A DNA stretch of 64,000 nucleotides. It comes from Symbiodinium natans. Taxonomy: Eukaryota; Sar; Dinophyceae; Suessiales; Symbiodiniaceae. The DNA is taken from positions 719,147 through 783,146 of the forward strand of contig CAJNDS010002102.1 in assembly GCA_905221605.1 (NCBI GenBank), read 5' to 3'. The notes under the pieces were generated by a model. That model made no database searches and was not told where the DNA came from. It saw nothing but the letters and a program-made list of their open reading frames with translations. The position numbers and the translations under genes were made by a program. Position 1 is the stretch's first letter, and each line of letters opens with the position of its first letter. Shown here piece after piece: positions 50,352 through 60,590 of this stretch.

Positions 50352-50599
50352 CTATAAACGGTATAACCTCTACAGACATATATGGAACCTTTTAAAACCC
50401 TAGGAAGAAACCCGGGAAACATAGCCCGAAACTAAAGACACTGCAGGAAGACCAGACAACACGAAAACAATGTGCCTAAAACATCCAAACAAACAAGAAA
50501 CTAAAGAAGCCCAGGAAGCACTTTAACAAATACGACGACTAAGACTTTCAAAAAACTCACAAGAAACTGAAGAAGCCAAGAAACCTCTCCTAAAACAAT

Positions 50600-50708
50600 G
50601 AGAACAAAAATCCGCCCATGGCTGCTAGGTCCCCCTGCGGGAGGCTCCGTGCACTTCAAGACGTGGTCGAGGTACTTGCACAGCCCTGGAGGTGGTGTTG
50701 CTTCGGGT
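50600..50708 (-). CDS. exon-like segment
   Basis: Minus frame EATPPPGLCKYLDHVLKCTE then PPAGGPSSHGR. 50,352-50,600 is A-rich unique DNA without a clear gene. Confidence 0.55.
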
Positions 50709-50920
50709 TTAGGGTTCAGGGGTTAGGGTTCAGGGTTTAGGGTTTAGGGTTTAGGGCTTAGGGTTTAGGGTTTAGGGCTTAGGGTTTAGGGTTTAGGGTT
50801 TAAGATATCAAATATAGAACTTAACGCTTTCGGATCTTTGAGGATTCTGAAAGCTCGGGTTCCGAAACTCCCAAGAGCCTAAAGCCTAAATGCTGCCAGC
50901 CGTACGCATTCTCCTACAGC

Positions 50921-51033
50921 CTGGGATGTTCACCCCTTTTAGCCCTTTTTGTAACAGTCCTTACTAGGGATTCTAATACCCCCCACATTATAATCCTTAC
51001 GAAGGACTGTTAGTATAAGGGGGAACATCCCAA
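50921..51033. mobile_element. F1 TIR element with 8-bp duplication
   Basis: CTGGGATGTTCACCCCT at the left and AAGGGGGAACATCCCAA at the right, flanked by CCTACAGC (50913-50920) and CCTATAGC (51034-51041). Confidence 0.8.
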
Positions 51034-51105
51034 CCTATAGCTCCTAAGCTCCAAGGACTTAAGGAGGGACCCTTATAAGGGACCTTAGGGATTATTTGGG
51101 CGATA

Positions 51106-51226
51106 TGTACTACCATTTGCTTAAGAACCCCCCAAACAGCAAAAGAAAAAAAAAAACATATAGTGCCTTATAAGGAAGAAAGACTTTTTGAGTTTTTGGG
51201 GGGCTCTTAAGCAACTCGTAGTTTAG
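51106..51226. mobile_element. F4 TIR element
   Basis: TACTACCATTTGCTTAAGAA at the left, GGGCTCTTAAGCAACTCGTAG-type inverted right end. Confidence 0.65.
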
Positions 51227-51614
51227 GGGCTACTCAGAACCACACAACTTCTATGTCAGCCCAGAGCAAAAAACAAAGAACCCAAGCTTCGGTAACATAG
51301 AGCCCTGGCCTCTTGCAGCAAAATCAGTACATGTGACTTAGGTTGCTTTGTGTTCCAAGATTTTTCTGTAAACTGCGTTGACTTCAGGATCCGCTTTCAA
51401 CCCCGGAACCGAAATCCCTGAAGAAAACAACTCCCTGCACCAAGAACTTCCTTGTGAAGGTGGGAGGTAGTGGACGTAGTGATAGGGTTCGGGGGTTTTG
51501 GGAGGTTCCTGCCGGGCGGTTCTGGCCCAGTCCCATTAGGTTGAAAAGCATACGTACAGTGAACTTGGGACAGGAGCCCCGAACCCAGAACCTGAAACTT
51601 AAACCCATCCTGCC

Positions 51615-51893
51615 CTATCTCTTTCCAATGTTCCCTTGCCTGTGCCCAACGATGCGACAGCGAGCCGACTTTGCCGGGGTGCCCAGCAGCTTCTCGAACC
51701 ACAGCTTCAACAACCATATAGGTCCAATTTCGAGTGCCACTGGGACATCGTGCGTGCGGCCCGCCAAAGATAAAAGCATCATCTCAGCGTCCGTGCCAGC
51801 AGCGCCAAGATAAGTCTGGCCGCAAACAGCCATGGTGGGCCAGAAAGATGCGGCAATGCTAGGCCTTCAGCGTGAGCTCCGGTGGCTCGCTCA
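51615..51893 (-). CDS. coding-like region, 72-codon ORF
   Basis: 51,893-51,862 reads SEPPELTLKA; then ATG at 51,833 opens MAVCGQTYLGAAGTDAEMML, SLAGRTHDVPVALEIGPIWL and LKLWFEKLLGTPAKSARC to a stop at 51,615. A second minus frame (MVVEAVVREAAGHPGKVGSL) overlaps. Function unknown. Confidence 0.4.
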
Positions 51894-51977
51894 CCCTAAA
51901 CCCTAAACCCTAAACCCTAAACCCGAAACCCGAAACCCGAAACCCTAAACCCTAAACCCTAAACCCTAACCCGAACC

Positions 51978-52074
51978 CTCAACGGAACATTCTTCGGGTC
52001 CCGGCCCAGCGTGCGCTCCGCGATGACGTCCCTGCGATCCTCTGCTCCGATGCGATAGGGCCTGGCATTGCAAG
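51978..52074 (-). CDS. exon-like segment, charged
   Basis: Minus frame CNARPYRIGAEDRRDVIAER then TLGRDPKNVPL and donor G|GTTCGGGTTAGGG; C-strand array upstream, G-strand downstream. Very natural composition. Confidence 0.6.
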
Positions 52075-52076
52075 GG

Positions 52077-52620
52077 TTTAGGGTTTAGGGTTTAGGGTTT
52101 AGGGTTTAGGGTTTAGGGTTTAGGGTTTAGGGTTTAGGGTTTAGGGTTTAGGGCCAATATAGGGTCTAGGGTTTAGGGTTCCAAAACCCTTGATTAAGGA
52201 ATATCCCTTAAAATACAATAGGATCCCTAACTTGATTTAAGGTATGTTCCTTGATTAAGGGGTTCTGGAGTCCTGGGCGTTGCAAGCCATTGCCGGCTTA
52301 AACGGGGTATTTAGGGTTTTAGGGTTTAGGGTTTAGGGTTAAGGCTAAGGGGTGTTTAGGGTTGGGGGATTTGGGTTTGGGGCTGAGGGGTGTTTAGGTT
52401 TAGGGTTTAGGAATAAGGGTGTAGGGTTTAGGGTGAAGGGTCTCGGGTAGGGTTTAGGGTTTAGGGTTTAGGGTTTAGGGTTTAGGGTTTAGGGTTTAGG
52501 GTTTAGGGTTTAGGGTTTAGGGTTTAGGGTTTAGGGTTTCGGGTTTAGGGTTTAGGGTTGAGGGTTGAGGGTTTAGGGTTTAGGGTTGAGGGTTTAGGGT
52601 TTAGGGTTATGGGAGTGCTG
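52077..52620. repeat. TTTAGGG arrays
   Basis: Arrays at 52,077-52,150 and 52,450-52,610, with unique TTGATTAAGGAATAT-type inverted sequence at 52,180-52,260. Confidence 0.85.
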
Positions 52621-52764
52621 GATTTTGGTTCCGGGCGTTTTAGGGCTTTAGGGTTCAGCGTAGGGTGCAACCTTAGCTCTGAACCAGGGTAGTTATAGGA
52701 TTGGGGTTTAGGGTTTAGGGTTTAGGGTTTTGGGTTTTGGGTTTAGGGTTCACTGTTTACATTC

Positions 52765-52885
52765 CTACGTTCCTGACCCTGGAAGCCATTTGCGCGGGCA
52801 TCACATGGCGGCGACACGCGAAGTGGGAGAGAGGCTTGAGTCCTGACACGCCCGGGGGCGCGGTGTTGAGGATTATGGTGTCTTA
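52765..52885 (-). CDS. exon-like segment, about 36 codons
   Basis: Minus frame LNTAPPGVSGLKPLSHFACR then RHVMPAQMASR with donor CCAGG|GTCAGG. Confidence 0.55.
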
Positions 52886-53024
52886 GGAATTCGGGATGCC
52901 GTGGCTTGGGAGTATTGGTTCTGTGCTTTGTCTTTGAGGTTGCGGGTTCGGTATTGGCTTGAGCACGAGAGCTTTGGGAAACCTAAGCCATAATACCTAG
53001 AGCCGAGATTTCAACAGAGCAGGC

Positions 53025-53230
53025 TCAACCCTGTCCAATTCCCAAAGTACTATTGGCTTGTAGGTTGTAGGGAAAGGGAAATTTTGTTAAACAACAAAAA
53101 CAAGTATGGACATGTTGTAGTGGCAACCAAGTAGCACCAGTATCAATCGCATTTTTGATAGCCAAAGCAATATTGGCAAATACCAGCATTGAAAGCGCTA
53201 ACAACCATAACAAAACCTTCTACGAACGAT
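53025..53230 (-). CDS. exon-like ORF with hydrophobic start
   Basis: Pyrimidine-rich tract and GTTCGTAG| acceptor at about 53,222, then KVLLWLLALSMLVFANIALA and IKNAIDTGATWLPLQHVHTC, ending GIGQG and stop. One likely membrane segment. Confidence 0.4.
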
Positions 53231-53671
53231 AAGAAGCAAGCGCTAAAAAAAGAAAAAAAAGAGCACACACATCATCATCGTAACCCTCTCAACCCTAAAC
53301 CCTAAACACCCCTAAACCCTCAACCCTCAGCCCTAAACCCTCAACCCTAAACTCTATGTAAACCCTAACCCCTGAGCCCTAAATCCTGGCCCTATAAATC
53401 CTAAACCCTAAACCCTAAATGGGGTCTTGAGCATGATCTTAAAATGTGGACCCCTCAGATACCCCTTATATGCCCTATAAAACCCGGGGTGAGGGCTACC
53501 TCAGAACAATTCAAAGAAGGTAAGGGACCATGTTGAGGGCCCCTGAACTACACTTAGAGTCCTCCCACCACATAAACCCTAAACTCTAAACCCTAAACTC
53601 TGAACCCTAAACTCTAAACCCTAAACTCTGGAGCATGAACCCTAAACCCTAAACCCTAAACCCCAAACCCT

Positions 53672-53740
53672 AAACCCGAAAGCCGCAACCACATCAGCCA
53701 CAGGGGGCCTATCAGCTTCTCTGCGCCCGCAGCAAAGAGC
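53672..53740 (-). CDS. exon-like segment
   Basis: Minus frame SLDSQLFAAGAEKLIGPLWL then MWLRLS into GGGTTTAGGG. Confidence 0.45.
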
Positions 53741-53805
53741 TGCGAATCCAGGCTTGAAACCTGGGCATGCTAGGGCTTGGGGTTTAGGGTTTAGGGTTTA
53801 GGGTA

Positions 53806-53970
53806 TGCTGTGATAGGGCGTAGATGCTGTGAAGGTTAGGTTTCGGAACAAGCTCGAAAGCTTCGTGAGGTGCGATGAGCAGCTTTGGCCCGATTGTGGA
53901 GGGCCATCTAACACTCTTCTCCCACCCCACGCCGTCCAAGGCGGCAAAGCCATCCAAACCTAGTCCTTTC
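53806..53970 (-). CDS. exon-like segment, about 52 codons
   Basis: AGGACTAG|G acceptor, then LDGFAALDGVGWEKSVRWPS, TIGPKLLIAPHEAFELVPKP and NLHSIYALSQH, open to the telomeric edge. The longest natural frame among the short segments; family not recognised. Confidence 0.6.
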
Positions 53971-54019
53971 AGGGTTTAGGCCTTCACTCAGACAACAGTC
54001 CACTTCTAAAAACTTATTC

Positions 54020-54140
54020 AGTTTCATGATGTTCGTTGGGTCCGACACGCTGCGGCGAAGGGTCCGGGGCCTCCTGAGCTGGCCTGGAAAGGTCAGCGAC
54101 CTCCAGGGTCATGGGGTTTAAGCGCCGCCCGCCAACGTAG
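54020..54140. CDS. exon-like segment, strand undetermined
   Basis: Plus FMMFVGSDTLRRRVRGLLSW (to stop) and minus MTLEVADLSRPAQEAPDPSP (to stop) are both open. Confidence 0.3.
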
Positions 54141-54309
54141 GGAGGCGGCCTAGGCCCTGAGTTTAGGGGGCTGGCCTTATAACCCTAAACCCTAAACCCT
54201 AGCTTGGGGTGTACGGTTTGGGGTGTAGGGTTTAGGGCTGGAGGGTTGGAGGGTTGGAACTCTCTTCAGCCTTCAGGGTTCAACCAGGGAAAAGAAGAGC
54301 TTAAAGAAC

Positions 54310-54535
54310 TGGGGGCATGGTCTTTGGGTTTAGGGTTTAGGGTTTCGGGTTTGGAGGTTAGGTAGGGTTTAGGGTTTAGGGTTTAGGGTTTAGGGTTTAG
54401 GGTTTAGGGTTTAGGGTTTAGGGTTTCGGGTTTAGGGTTTCGGGTTTAGGGTTGTTTAGGGTTTATTAGGGTTTAGGGTTTATTAGGGTTTAAGGTTTAG
54501 GGTTTAGGGTTTAGGGTTCAGGGTGTAGGGTGTAG
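54310..54535. repeat. TTTAGGG array
   Basis: About 28 units with TTTCGGG and TTTATTAGGG variants. 54,540-54,960 is A/C homopolymer-rich with a possible TIR element (CTTCGTTGCTGAGTT / ACTCAGCTGCTAAG) at 54,857-54,957. Confidence 0.85.
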
Positions 54536-55027
54536 GGACTCCCCACATGCCTTAAGGGTATGTCCTTAAGCTACCAGCAACAGCCTCCCCAATAAAACCA
54601 GGAGCCAGAACTACCGCAGCATCTAAACCAAACCCCCCCCCCGCCAAAAACGAAAAGGCAAAGACAACAACAATGCAAAACAAACCTACAAACTCAACCC
54701 CCCCCCCAAAAAAAAAAAAAACTATAAATCCTCGAAACCCCCCCCCAAAAAAAAAACCATTAAGCCCTAGAAACCGCTACGAACCCTATAAACCGCTACG
54801 AACCCTATCAACCCGATAAACCTCGTAAATAACCAAACAAAATCTATGAACCCTACTTCGTTGCTGAGTTCATAAGCCCCAAAAAGTGTACACTTTCAGT
54901 TCTATAGGAGATTATCGCATCCCAAAAGGTGCAGAGTATGCTCACTCAGCTGCTAAGTCTTACTTAAACCCTAAACCCTAAACCCTAACCCTAAACCCTA
55001 AACCCTAAACCCTAAACCCTAAACCCT

Positions 55028-55117
55028 CTGAAGCCCTTCCACGCATGCCCGGGCCGCTGGCATCCCCGTAGCGCACGGCGAGCAGCCACTGACCCCGACT
55101 CGCTTGGATGGCCGGCC
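55028..55117 (-). CDS. exon-like segment
   Basis: TTAAAACAG|G acceptor then RPAIQASRGQWLLAVRYGDA and SGPGMRGRAS, donor G|GTTTAGGG. Complete exon outline. Confidence 0.6.
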
Positions 55118-55129
55118 TGTTTTAAGGGT

Positions 55130-55920
55130 TTAGGGTTTGGGGTTTAGGATTTGGGGTCTAGGGTTTAGGGTTGGGGTTTAGGGGTTTGGGGTTCAGGGTT
55201 TCGGGTTCAGGGGTTTAGGGTGGGTTTCGGGTTTAGGGTATGGTTAGGTCTTGGGGTTTAGAGTTTTAGGGTTTGGGGTTTGGGGTGTAGGGGTTTAGGG
55301 GATTAGGGCTTTAGGGCTTTAGGGGTTTAGGGGTTTAGGGTTTGGGGTTTGGGGTTTAGGCTTTTAGGGTTTAGGGTTTTCGAGTTTTAGTGTTTTGGGG
55401 TTTGGGGTTTAGGGTTTTGGGACTTGGGGCTTTGGGTTCTGGGTTGGGGGTTTAGGGTTTAGGGTGCTTGGGGTTTAGGGGTTTAGGGGTTTTGGGGTTT
55501 CGGGGTTTCGGGGTTTAGGGGCTTAGGGCTTTGGGGGTTTAGGGGTTTAGGGGGGTTTCGGGGTTTAGGGGCTTAGGGCTTTGGGTTCTGGGTTGGGGGT
55601 TTAGGGTTTAGGGTGCTTGGGGTTTAGGGTTTGGGGATTTGGGGTTTAGGGTGCTTAGGGTTTAGGGGTTGAGGGGTTTAGGGGTTTCGGGGTTTAGGGG
55701 TTTAGGGGTTTAGGGGTTTCGGGGTTTGGGGGTTTAGGGGTTTAGGGGTTTAGGGGTTTTGGGGCTTTGGGGATTTGGGGTTTTAGTGTATGGGGTTTGT
55801 GGTTTAGGGTATGGGCTGTGGGGTTTAGGGGTTTTAGGATTTAGGGTTTGGGGTTTAAAGTTTAGGGTTTTAGGGTTTAAAGTGTGAGGCTTAGGGGTTT
55901 AGGTTTTAGGGCTTAGGGCT
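55130..55920. repeat. degenerate G-strand telomeric region, 0.8 kb
   Basis: GGGGTTTAGGGGTTTCGGGG-type variants with internal duplications (GGTTCTGGGTTGGGGGTTTA at about 55,434 and 55,582). No gene seen here or in 55,920-56,470 (further arrays and poly-C). Confidence 0.8.
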
Positions 55921-56474
55921 ACCTACTTCTTCGGGCTCTCAAGTGTAGAAATGGTATTCATTTGGGGCTGTTGTGGTTTAGGCTTTCGGCTGATGTCTTG
56001 CAAGGCTTTCAACCCTGAATACTTTCAACCGGTGGAGTCTTAGGTATATCAAGGGAGCCATGCTCGGACCCCTGAGGATGTACCCCTAAGGGGTTTCCCT
56101 TTCTATACTCCTTGAATGGCCCTTCTATTCCCCTTAGATTTAGATTACAGGGTTTAGGGTTTAGGGTTTAGGGTTTAGGGTTCAGGGTTTAGGGTTTAGG
56201 GGGGTTTAGGGTTTAGGGACCTTGAGATGCTCTAAACCCTAAACCCTAAACCCTAAGCCCTAAACCCTAAACCGTACCCTAAACCCTAAACCCTAAACCC
56301 TGAGCCCGGCCCTAAACCCTAAACCCTAAACGGACTGCCTGGACCGCAGAGGACTGTAGGGTTTTAAGGCTTTAGGGTTCGGGTTCAGCCCCCCCCCCCC
56401 CCCCCCCCCCCAAGTGCCTTGATGTCTAACATGAAGGTCGACCCAACCCCAACGCCAAACCCAACCCCAAGTCC

Positions 56475-56548
56475 CGAAACCCGAGCGCTCCAGGGGGGTG
56501 GGAGCAGGTCCCAGGAGGGTCTTAAGGAGCAGCTGATTCCTGCTGTAT
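56475..56548 (-). CDS. exon-like segment
   Basis: Minus frame RNQLLLKTLLGPAPTPLERS then G and degenerate arrays. Confidence 0.4.
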
Positions 56549-56569
56549 AGGATTTGTGGTTTAGGGTCT

Positions 56570-56675
56570 AGGATAGCCCCTAAAACCCTTTGAAAAAATA
56601 TTCCTAAATATGATCCTCTTAAACCCGACAAGGGGAAATATAGAATATACCAAGGGCCTACCTAGGGTCTCCGTA
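56570..56675. mobile_element. F7 dispersed element
   Basis: GATAGCCCCTAAAACCCTTT..ATGATCCTCTTAAACCCGAC, aligned to 17,188 and 58,646. Confidence 0.55.
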
Positions 56676-56859
56676 TTGTGGGCTTCTAAGGTTTAAGGGC
56701 CTAGGGCTCTGAATACAGCGTTTTGGAGCCTAAGTTTTCAAGGTTTCAGGTTAGAGTTTCGCTGTGTCGGGCTTCATGGCGTTTAGGGCTTGGGGCTTAG
56801 TGCTTACGATTTTTGTATGTGTTTTTTTTGTCTTTTCTTTTCTTTTTTGGGGGGGTTCA

Positions 56860-57345
56860 GGATGAAGGGCCATGCTTCTACCCGCCAATGCGCGATGTTG
56901 TTTTTTCAGCCCATGGTCAATGGTTCTTCAACCCATGGTCAATGGTGGCAGAATTAGCTGGTGAAACAGCGGTCAATGGCCTCCGCACCATCGACCCTGC
57001 GCTCGTCCGCTACTCTTCCCCGCTGCTGGTGGCGCTGCTTGCAGTAGTGCCACCCATGGTCGGTGACAAACCTTTGATCATGCTCAGAAACCTCGACTGC
57101 ACACGTGGGGGGGGGGGGACCCTCGGAGGGTAGGATTTCTGCAGAAGGAAACTGCAGAAGGGACAACGTGAGTAATATTAGCAGACATCACGCAAAGTTT
57201 ACGCCCCGAGTATATCAACAACACCCTAACCCCTCAACCCTCAACCCCTTAAAACACAAGTGTGCCAAAAGCTGTCGGACGACGCAGGGTCCTCTTCATC
57301 TGATTCATCTTGCAAACGGGCTGCGGTTTGCATGAACCTTGGGTT
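56860..57345 (+). CDS. plus-strand coding region, several exons
   Basis: Frame PPMRDVVFSAHGQWFFNPWS, MVAELAGETAVNGLRTIDPA and LVRYSSPLLVALLAVVPPMV to about 57,100; a donor ACAAC|GTGAGTAAT at 57,167; then CQKLSDDAGSSSSDSSCKRA at about 57,262-57,335. Repeated CCCATGGTCAATGG sequence lies inside. The minus strand is also open in part. Function unknown. Confidence 0.4.
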
Positions 57346-57479
57346 TAGGGTTGAGGGTTACCTTAGCACAAAATCCTACAGATGATCCTCTTAAACCCCC
57401 CCCAAAAAAAAACGGTTTGGGGTTTAGGGATAAGGGCCTGGGGTTTAGGATGACCCGTAAACCCTAAGCCCTAAGCCGG

Positions 57480-57880
57480 AAATTGAGGATCCTTATAGGG
57501 AAATCCCAGGAAACGCGTGCATCTCGTCGCTGTTGAACATGAGCATCTCCTAGGTTGAGCCCACGTGCGGAAACTTGGCATTCGGAGTTGCCATCATAAG
57601 GATGTAGGGTTGAGGGTTTAGGCTTTAGGGACACCACGAGTTGCATGCCGTGTTTTGGGGTAACCCGCAAGCCTAAGTCTTAAACAGCACAGCCCAGTAC
57701 CACAACCGGCGGTTGTTTCTATGTAACCTGCCCAATAAACAACATAAATAGGTTCCCTTTGTAGCATTGCATTTATGAACCCTAAAAACTAAACCTAATA
57801 GCTCCTCAACCCTATACCCAGACCCCTGGGAGGATCCAAAAAGGAGATCCCCCCGCAAGGGTTCCTTAAAGTAACCCAAG
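57480..57880 (-). CDS. weak coding signals
   Basis: Minus CAACCTAG| then EMLMFNSDEMHAFPG (57,550-57,500), and a 68-codon ORF to 57,673 (GLVFRVHKCNATKGTYLCCL). Neither is strong. Confidence 0.2.
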
Positions 57881-57961
57881 GGCAGTATAGGGTACTATTT
57901 AAGGGTACCCTAAACCCTAAACCCTAAACCCTAAACCCTAAACCTTAAACCCTAAACCCTA

Positions 57962-58075
57962 GCAACTTAACAGCAACCCAGCCGCCAGCTTCTCACAGTG
58001 ACCATGCTGCGCCCGCCAGAGGGCATCGACCAGATAAACCCCAAAGACGTCGTTGCCTTGGTAAATTCGTACTAG
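57962..58075. CDS. exon-like segment open on both strands in register
   Basis: Plus LTVTMLRPPEGIDQINPKDV..VNSY then stop; minus RIYQGNDVFGVYLVDALWRA..LLLSC then stop. The minus acceptor would be the telomeric CCCTAG|. The strand cannot be chosen from composition. Confidence 0.35.
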
Positions 58076-58261
58076 GGTTTAGGGTTTAGGGTTTAGGGTT
58101 TAGGGTTTAGGGTTTAGGGTTTAGGGTTAGGGTTAGGAGGGGGGGGGGGGGGGGGGGGGGGAGTTGAGGGATTCGGGCATAGGGTTTAGGGTGCATGGGA
58201 CCCCTTTGGGGGTTAGGGTGCATGCAAGGTATCTTAATCCCCCCCCAAACAACTCCTGAGA

Positions 58262-60590
58262 CCTGGTGAAGCTGCTCTGGTAGAACATGCTGTACCATGG
58301 GCGCTTGAAGTCGATCCCCGCAAAACGCTCAGTTTTCCAGTGGTGGATCGGCGTCTCAGGGATCAGCATCATCTTAGCCTTACGAGCTCTTCTCGCGGGA
58401 GGGAAGAAACTATCTTGCAACATCCTGAATCCTTAACTTGGGATGTTGCCCCTTTTTACTAGCAGCCCTTATTGGGGATTATAGTCGCCCCTATTTCAAT
58501 CCCTAGTAGGGACTGTTATGTTAGTACAAGGGGAAACATCCCAATCCTTAGTCCTTGAAGCGACCCCGAAAGGAGCCCTACTTCCCTCCTCCACCCTAAA
58601 CCCTTAAGCCTAAGCCCTAAACCCTAGACCCTAAAAAGCAGTGGCTAGGATGGCCCCCCCAAAAACCCTCTGAGAACCAATATTCCTGTATATGATTCTC
58701 TTAACACAAGAAGGGGAAATTTGCAACATCCAAGAGCCTCATTACCCAGAACCCTAGAACCCTAGAACCCTAGCCTAAAACCCTGGAACCCTAGAACCCT
58801 AGAACCCTAGAACCCTAGAACCCTAGAACCCTAGAACCCTAGAACCCTAGAACCCTAGAACCCTCGAAACCTAGAACCCTAAACCCTCAACCCTAAAAGG
58901 TAGGTAGCCGGATAAGCCACCAGGATCATCTGAACGATGGTCTGGATGCTGCCCATCCCATGGCCGGCCTGGAAGAGCCAGCATGGAGGTGGGGGGGCTC
59001 AGGGTTCAGGGCTTGGGGTGTACGAGGAGGGTTTACAGGGTCTACGGGGTTTATGGGGATTGCGGGGTTTATGGGGTGTATGGTTTAGGGTTTGAGGTTT
59101 TGCGCGGCATTCTTAAATATATGGGATCCTAAACCAGCCCGGCCTTGACTGAAGGTTTCAGGGCTGCGGCAACCCTAAACCCTAAACCCTAAAAAAGTGG
59201 ACCCAGTAGTCTAGACCCAAGAGTAACCTATTATCAACAAGAGTAGGTACCCTTTTTGGCTCCAAGGGGCTTATAAGGGAACTTAACCCCCTTAAAACGA
59301 GGAACAAGGGCCTACTCTAGGTCCTAGTAATAGGGCGCTATCCCATAAACCCTAAATCTGGAGACGCAAGGCCGGCTAAAAAGATCAGAGACCTTGCTGC
59401 TGTACAGGTACTCCGCCGCCCAACCCCCCCCCCCATCCCAAAAAACAGAGAGATACAGATACATATAGACACAAATTAAGTACTCCTTCCTGAATGAGTT
59501 AATGAACATGAAACATACACCCCTTCAAGAGCTGAATCAAAAAGCTGCTTCCTTTGCGCTGGTGCCTCATTCGTTTCGTGGAAGGCGCCTTGGTCGCCCA
59601 GTAACCATATTACGATAATGGACATCCTGTTTTGGGCTGGTCATTTTATAAGGGAACCCCTAAACCCTAAACCCTAAACCCTAAACCCTAAACCCTAAAC
59701 CCTAAACCCTAAACCCTAAACCCTAAACCCTAAACCCTAAACCCTAAACCCCCCCAAAAAAGGGAAAAGGGTAAAGGGTACCACTGGGGCTACCAAGGCG
59801 CTGTAGATGAAAGCGAAGTACAGCACGTAGACACAGCTGGCAATGGGGCCAAAGGCAGCTAAGACAATCAGCAGGGTAAAGCGTCTGTCTTGCTCCAAGT
59901 TCCAGGTCCAGGCCAAGTATCCAGCACCTGAATCCATGTGAAGTAGGGTATATATTTCTTGTACCCCCAAAAGGACACCAGGTATATACACTCACCAATA
60001 TTAAAAAGGAACCTTATATACACTCACCAAAACCAGTAATATAAACCCTGCTTCATGTGGGGAAGGCGTTCTGGCTCGTGCGTTGGAGTAGTTTCTCTTA
60101 GGAGTCCTCCACTCGCCTGCCTGATACCCTAGTGTGGTTTGTTGCCTTGTACTGGTCCGCACTGTTAGAGGTTCTGGGGGCCGTTGGGGCTTTGGAGGCT
60201 CCGGGAAGTTGTGTGGACTTTGGGGCTTTCGGGCACAGTGCAAAGAACGCTGCTTTGCTTTTTTTGCGCGCTACTTCAAGCGGATCTCCCAGAGGTACAT
60301 GCGGCTCCAGCCGCTTTTGGGCTGGAGCCGCTGCAAAAATTCGGATAGAAATCCGTGTTCCAGACAGGACTTACAATCGTCAGAGTAGCGGCCGACGAAT
60401 GCCTGCTGGACGACTCCGTCACCATGGACCCGGACCATGAGGGATGGACCCTTTGGCTTGCTGGGACGCACGGCGAGGATCACATCCTCGGGCACTGAGA
60501 AATTAACATGCACGGCAAGCTTCTCAGAAATCCCAGCAGGTAGGCCTCGCTCCCTTAGCCGTTCAAGAAATATCGACAGGGCTTGTGAAT
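58262..60590 (-). CDS. multi-exon gene for a probable multi-pass membrane protein
   Basis: Proposed exons: ~60,590-60,271 (SIFLERLRERGLPAGISEKL..SKPKGPSLMVRVHGDGVVQQ), 59927-59794 (AGYLAWTWNLEQDRRFTLLI then VLAAFGPIASCVYVLYFAFI), 59588-~59,520 (APSTKRMRHQRKGSSFLIQL), ~59,428-59,350 (WAAEYLYSSKVSDLF), 59,175-59,130 (AAALKPSVKAGL), 58,990-58,898 (CWLFQAGHGMGSIQTIVQMI) and 58,425-58,262 (KMMLIPETPIHHWKTERFAG, donor CAG|GTCTCAGG). Two hydrophobic stretches look transmembrane. The exon at 59927 starts after ATTCAG|G at the end of an F10 element and ends TTG|GTAGCC inside an F6 end. Whether all exons belong to one gene is inference. An in-frame TAA at 59,499 could instead end the protein unless donor GG|GTGTATG near 59,521 is used. 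Family not recognised. Confidence 0.5.
58438..58544. mobile_element. F1 TIR element with 8-bp duplication
   Basis: TTGGGATGTTGCCCCTT at the left and AAGGGGAAACATCCCAA at the right; flanks TCCTTAAC (58430-58437) and TCCTTAGT (58545-58552). Confidence 0.8.
58646..58755. mobile_element. F7 dispersed element
   Basis: GATGGCCCCCCCAAAAACCC..ATATGATTCTCTTAACACAA. Confidence 0.5.
58745..58870. repeat. AACCCTAG (8-bp) variant array
   Basis: About 14 units of CCCTAGAA-type repeat, uniform, one base longer than the telomeric unit. Confidence 0.85.
59207..59326. mobile_element. F8 element
   Basis: TCTAGACCCAAGAGTAACCT at the left and AAGGGCCTACTCTAGGTCCT at the right; uninterrupted GGTACCCTTTTTGGCT core used as reference for 3,146. 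Confidence 0.65.
59589..59797. mobile_element. F6 element forming an intron, with telomeric array inside
   Basis: Minus strand: GCGCC precedes CTTGGTAGCCCCAGTGG-type end and GCGCC follows CGACCAAG at the other end. GTAGCC (59793) to CCAAG (59589) is a 205-bp GT-AG intron that keeps the frame open into the next exon. CCCTAAA units fill 59,657-59,750. Confidence 0.75.
59930..60062. mobile_element. F10 introner-like element
   Basis: Minus strand ACATGAAGCAGGGTTTATAT at one end and ATATACCCTACTTCACATG at the other, with GGTGAGTGTATATAAG-type internal repeats. Ends next to the acceptor ATTCAG|G. Confidence 0.65.
60303..60336. other. 12-bp inverted repeat in coding segment
   Basis: GCGGCTCCAGCC..GGCTGGAGCCGC with a short loop, inside the proposed exon at 60,271-60,590. 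Confidence 0.7.
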
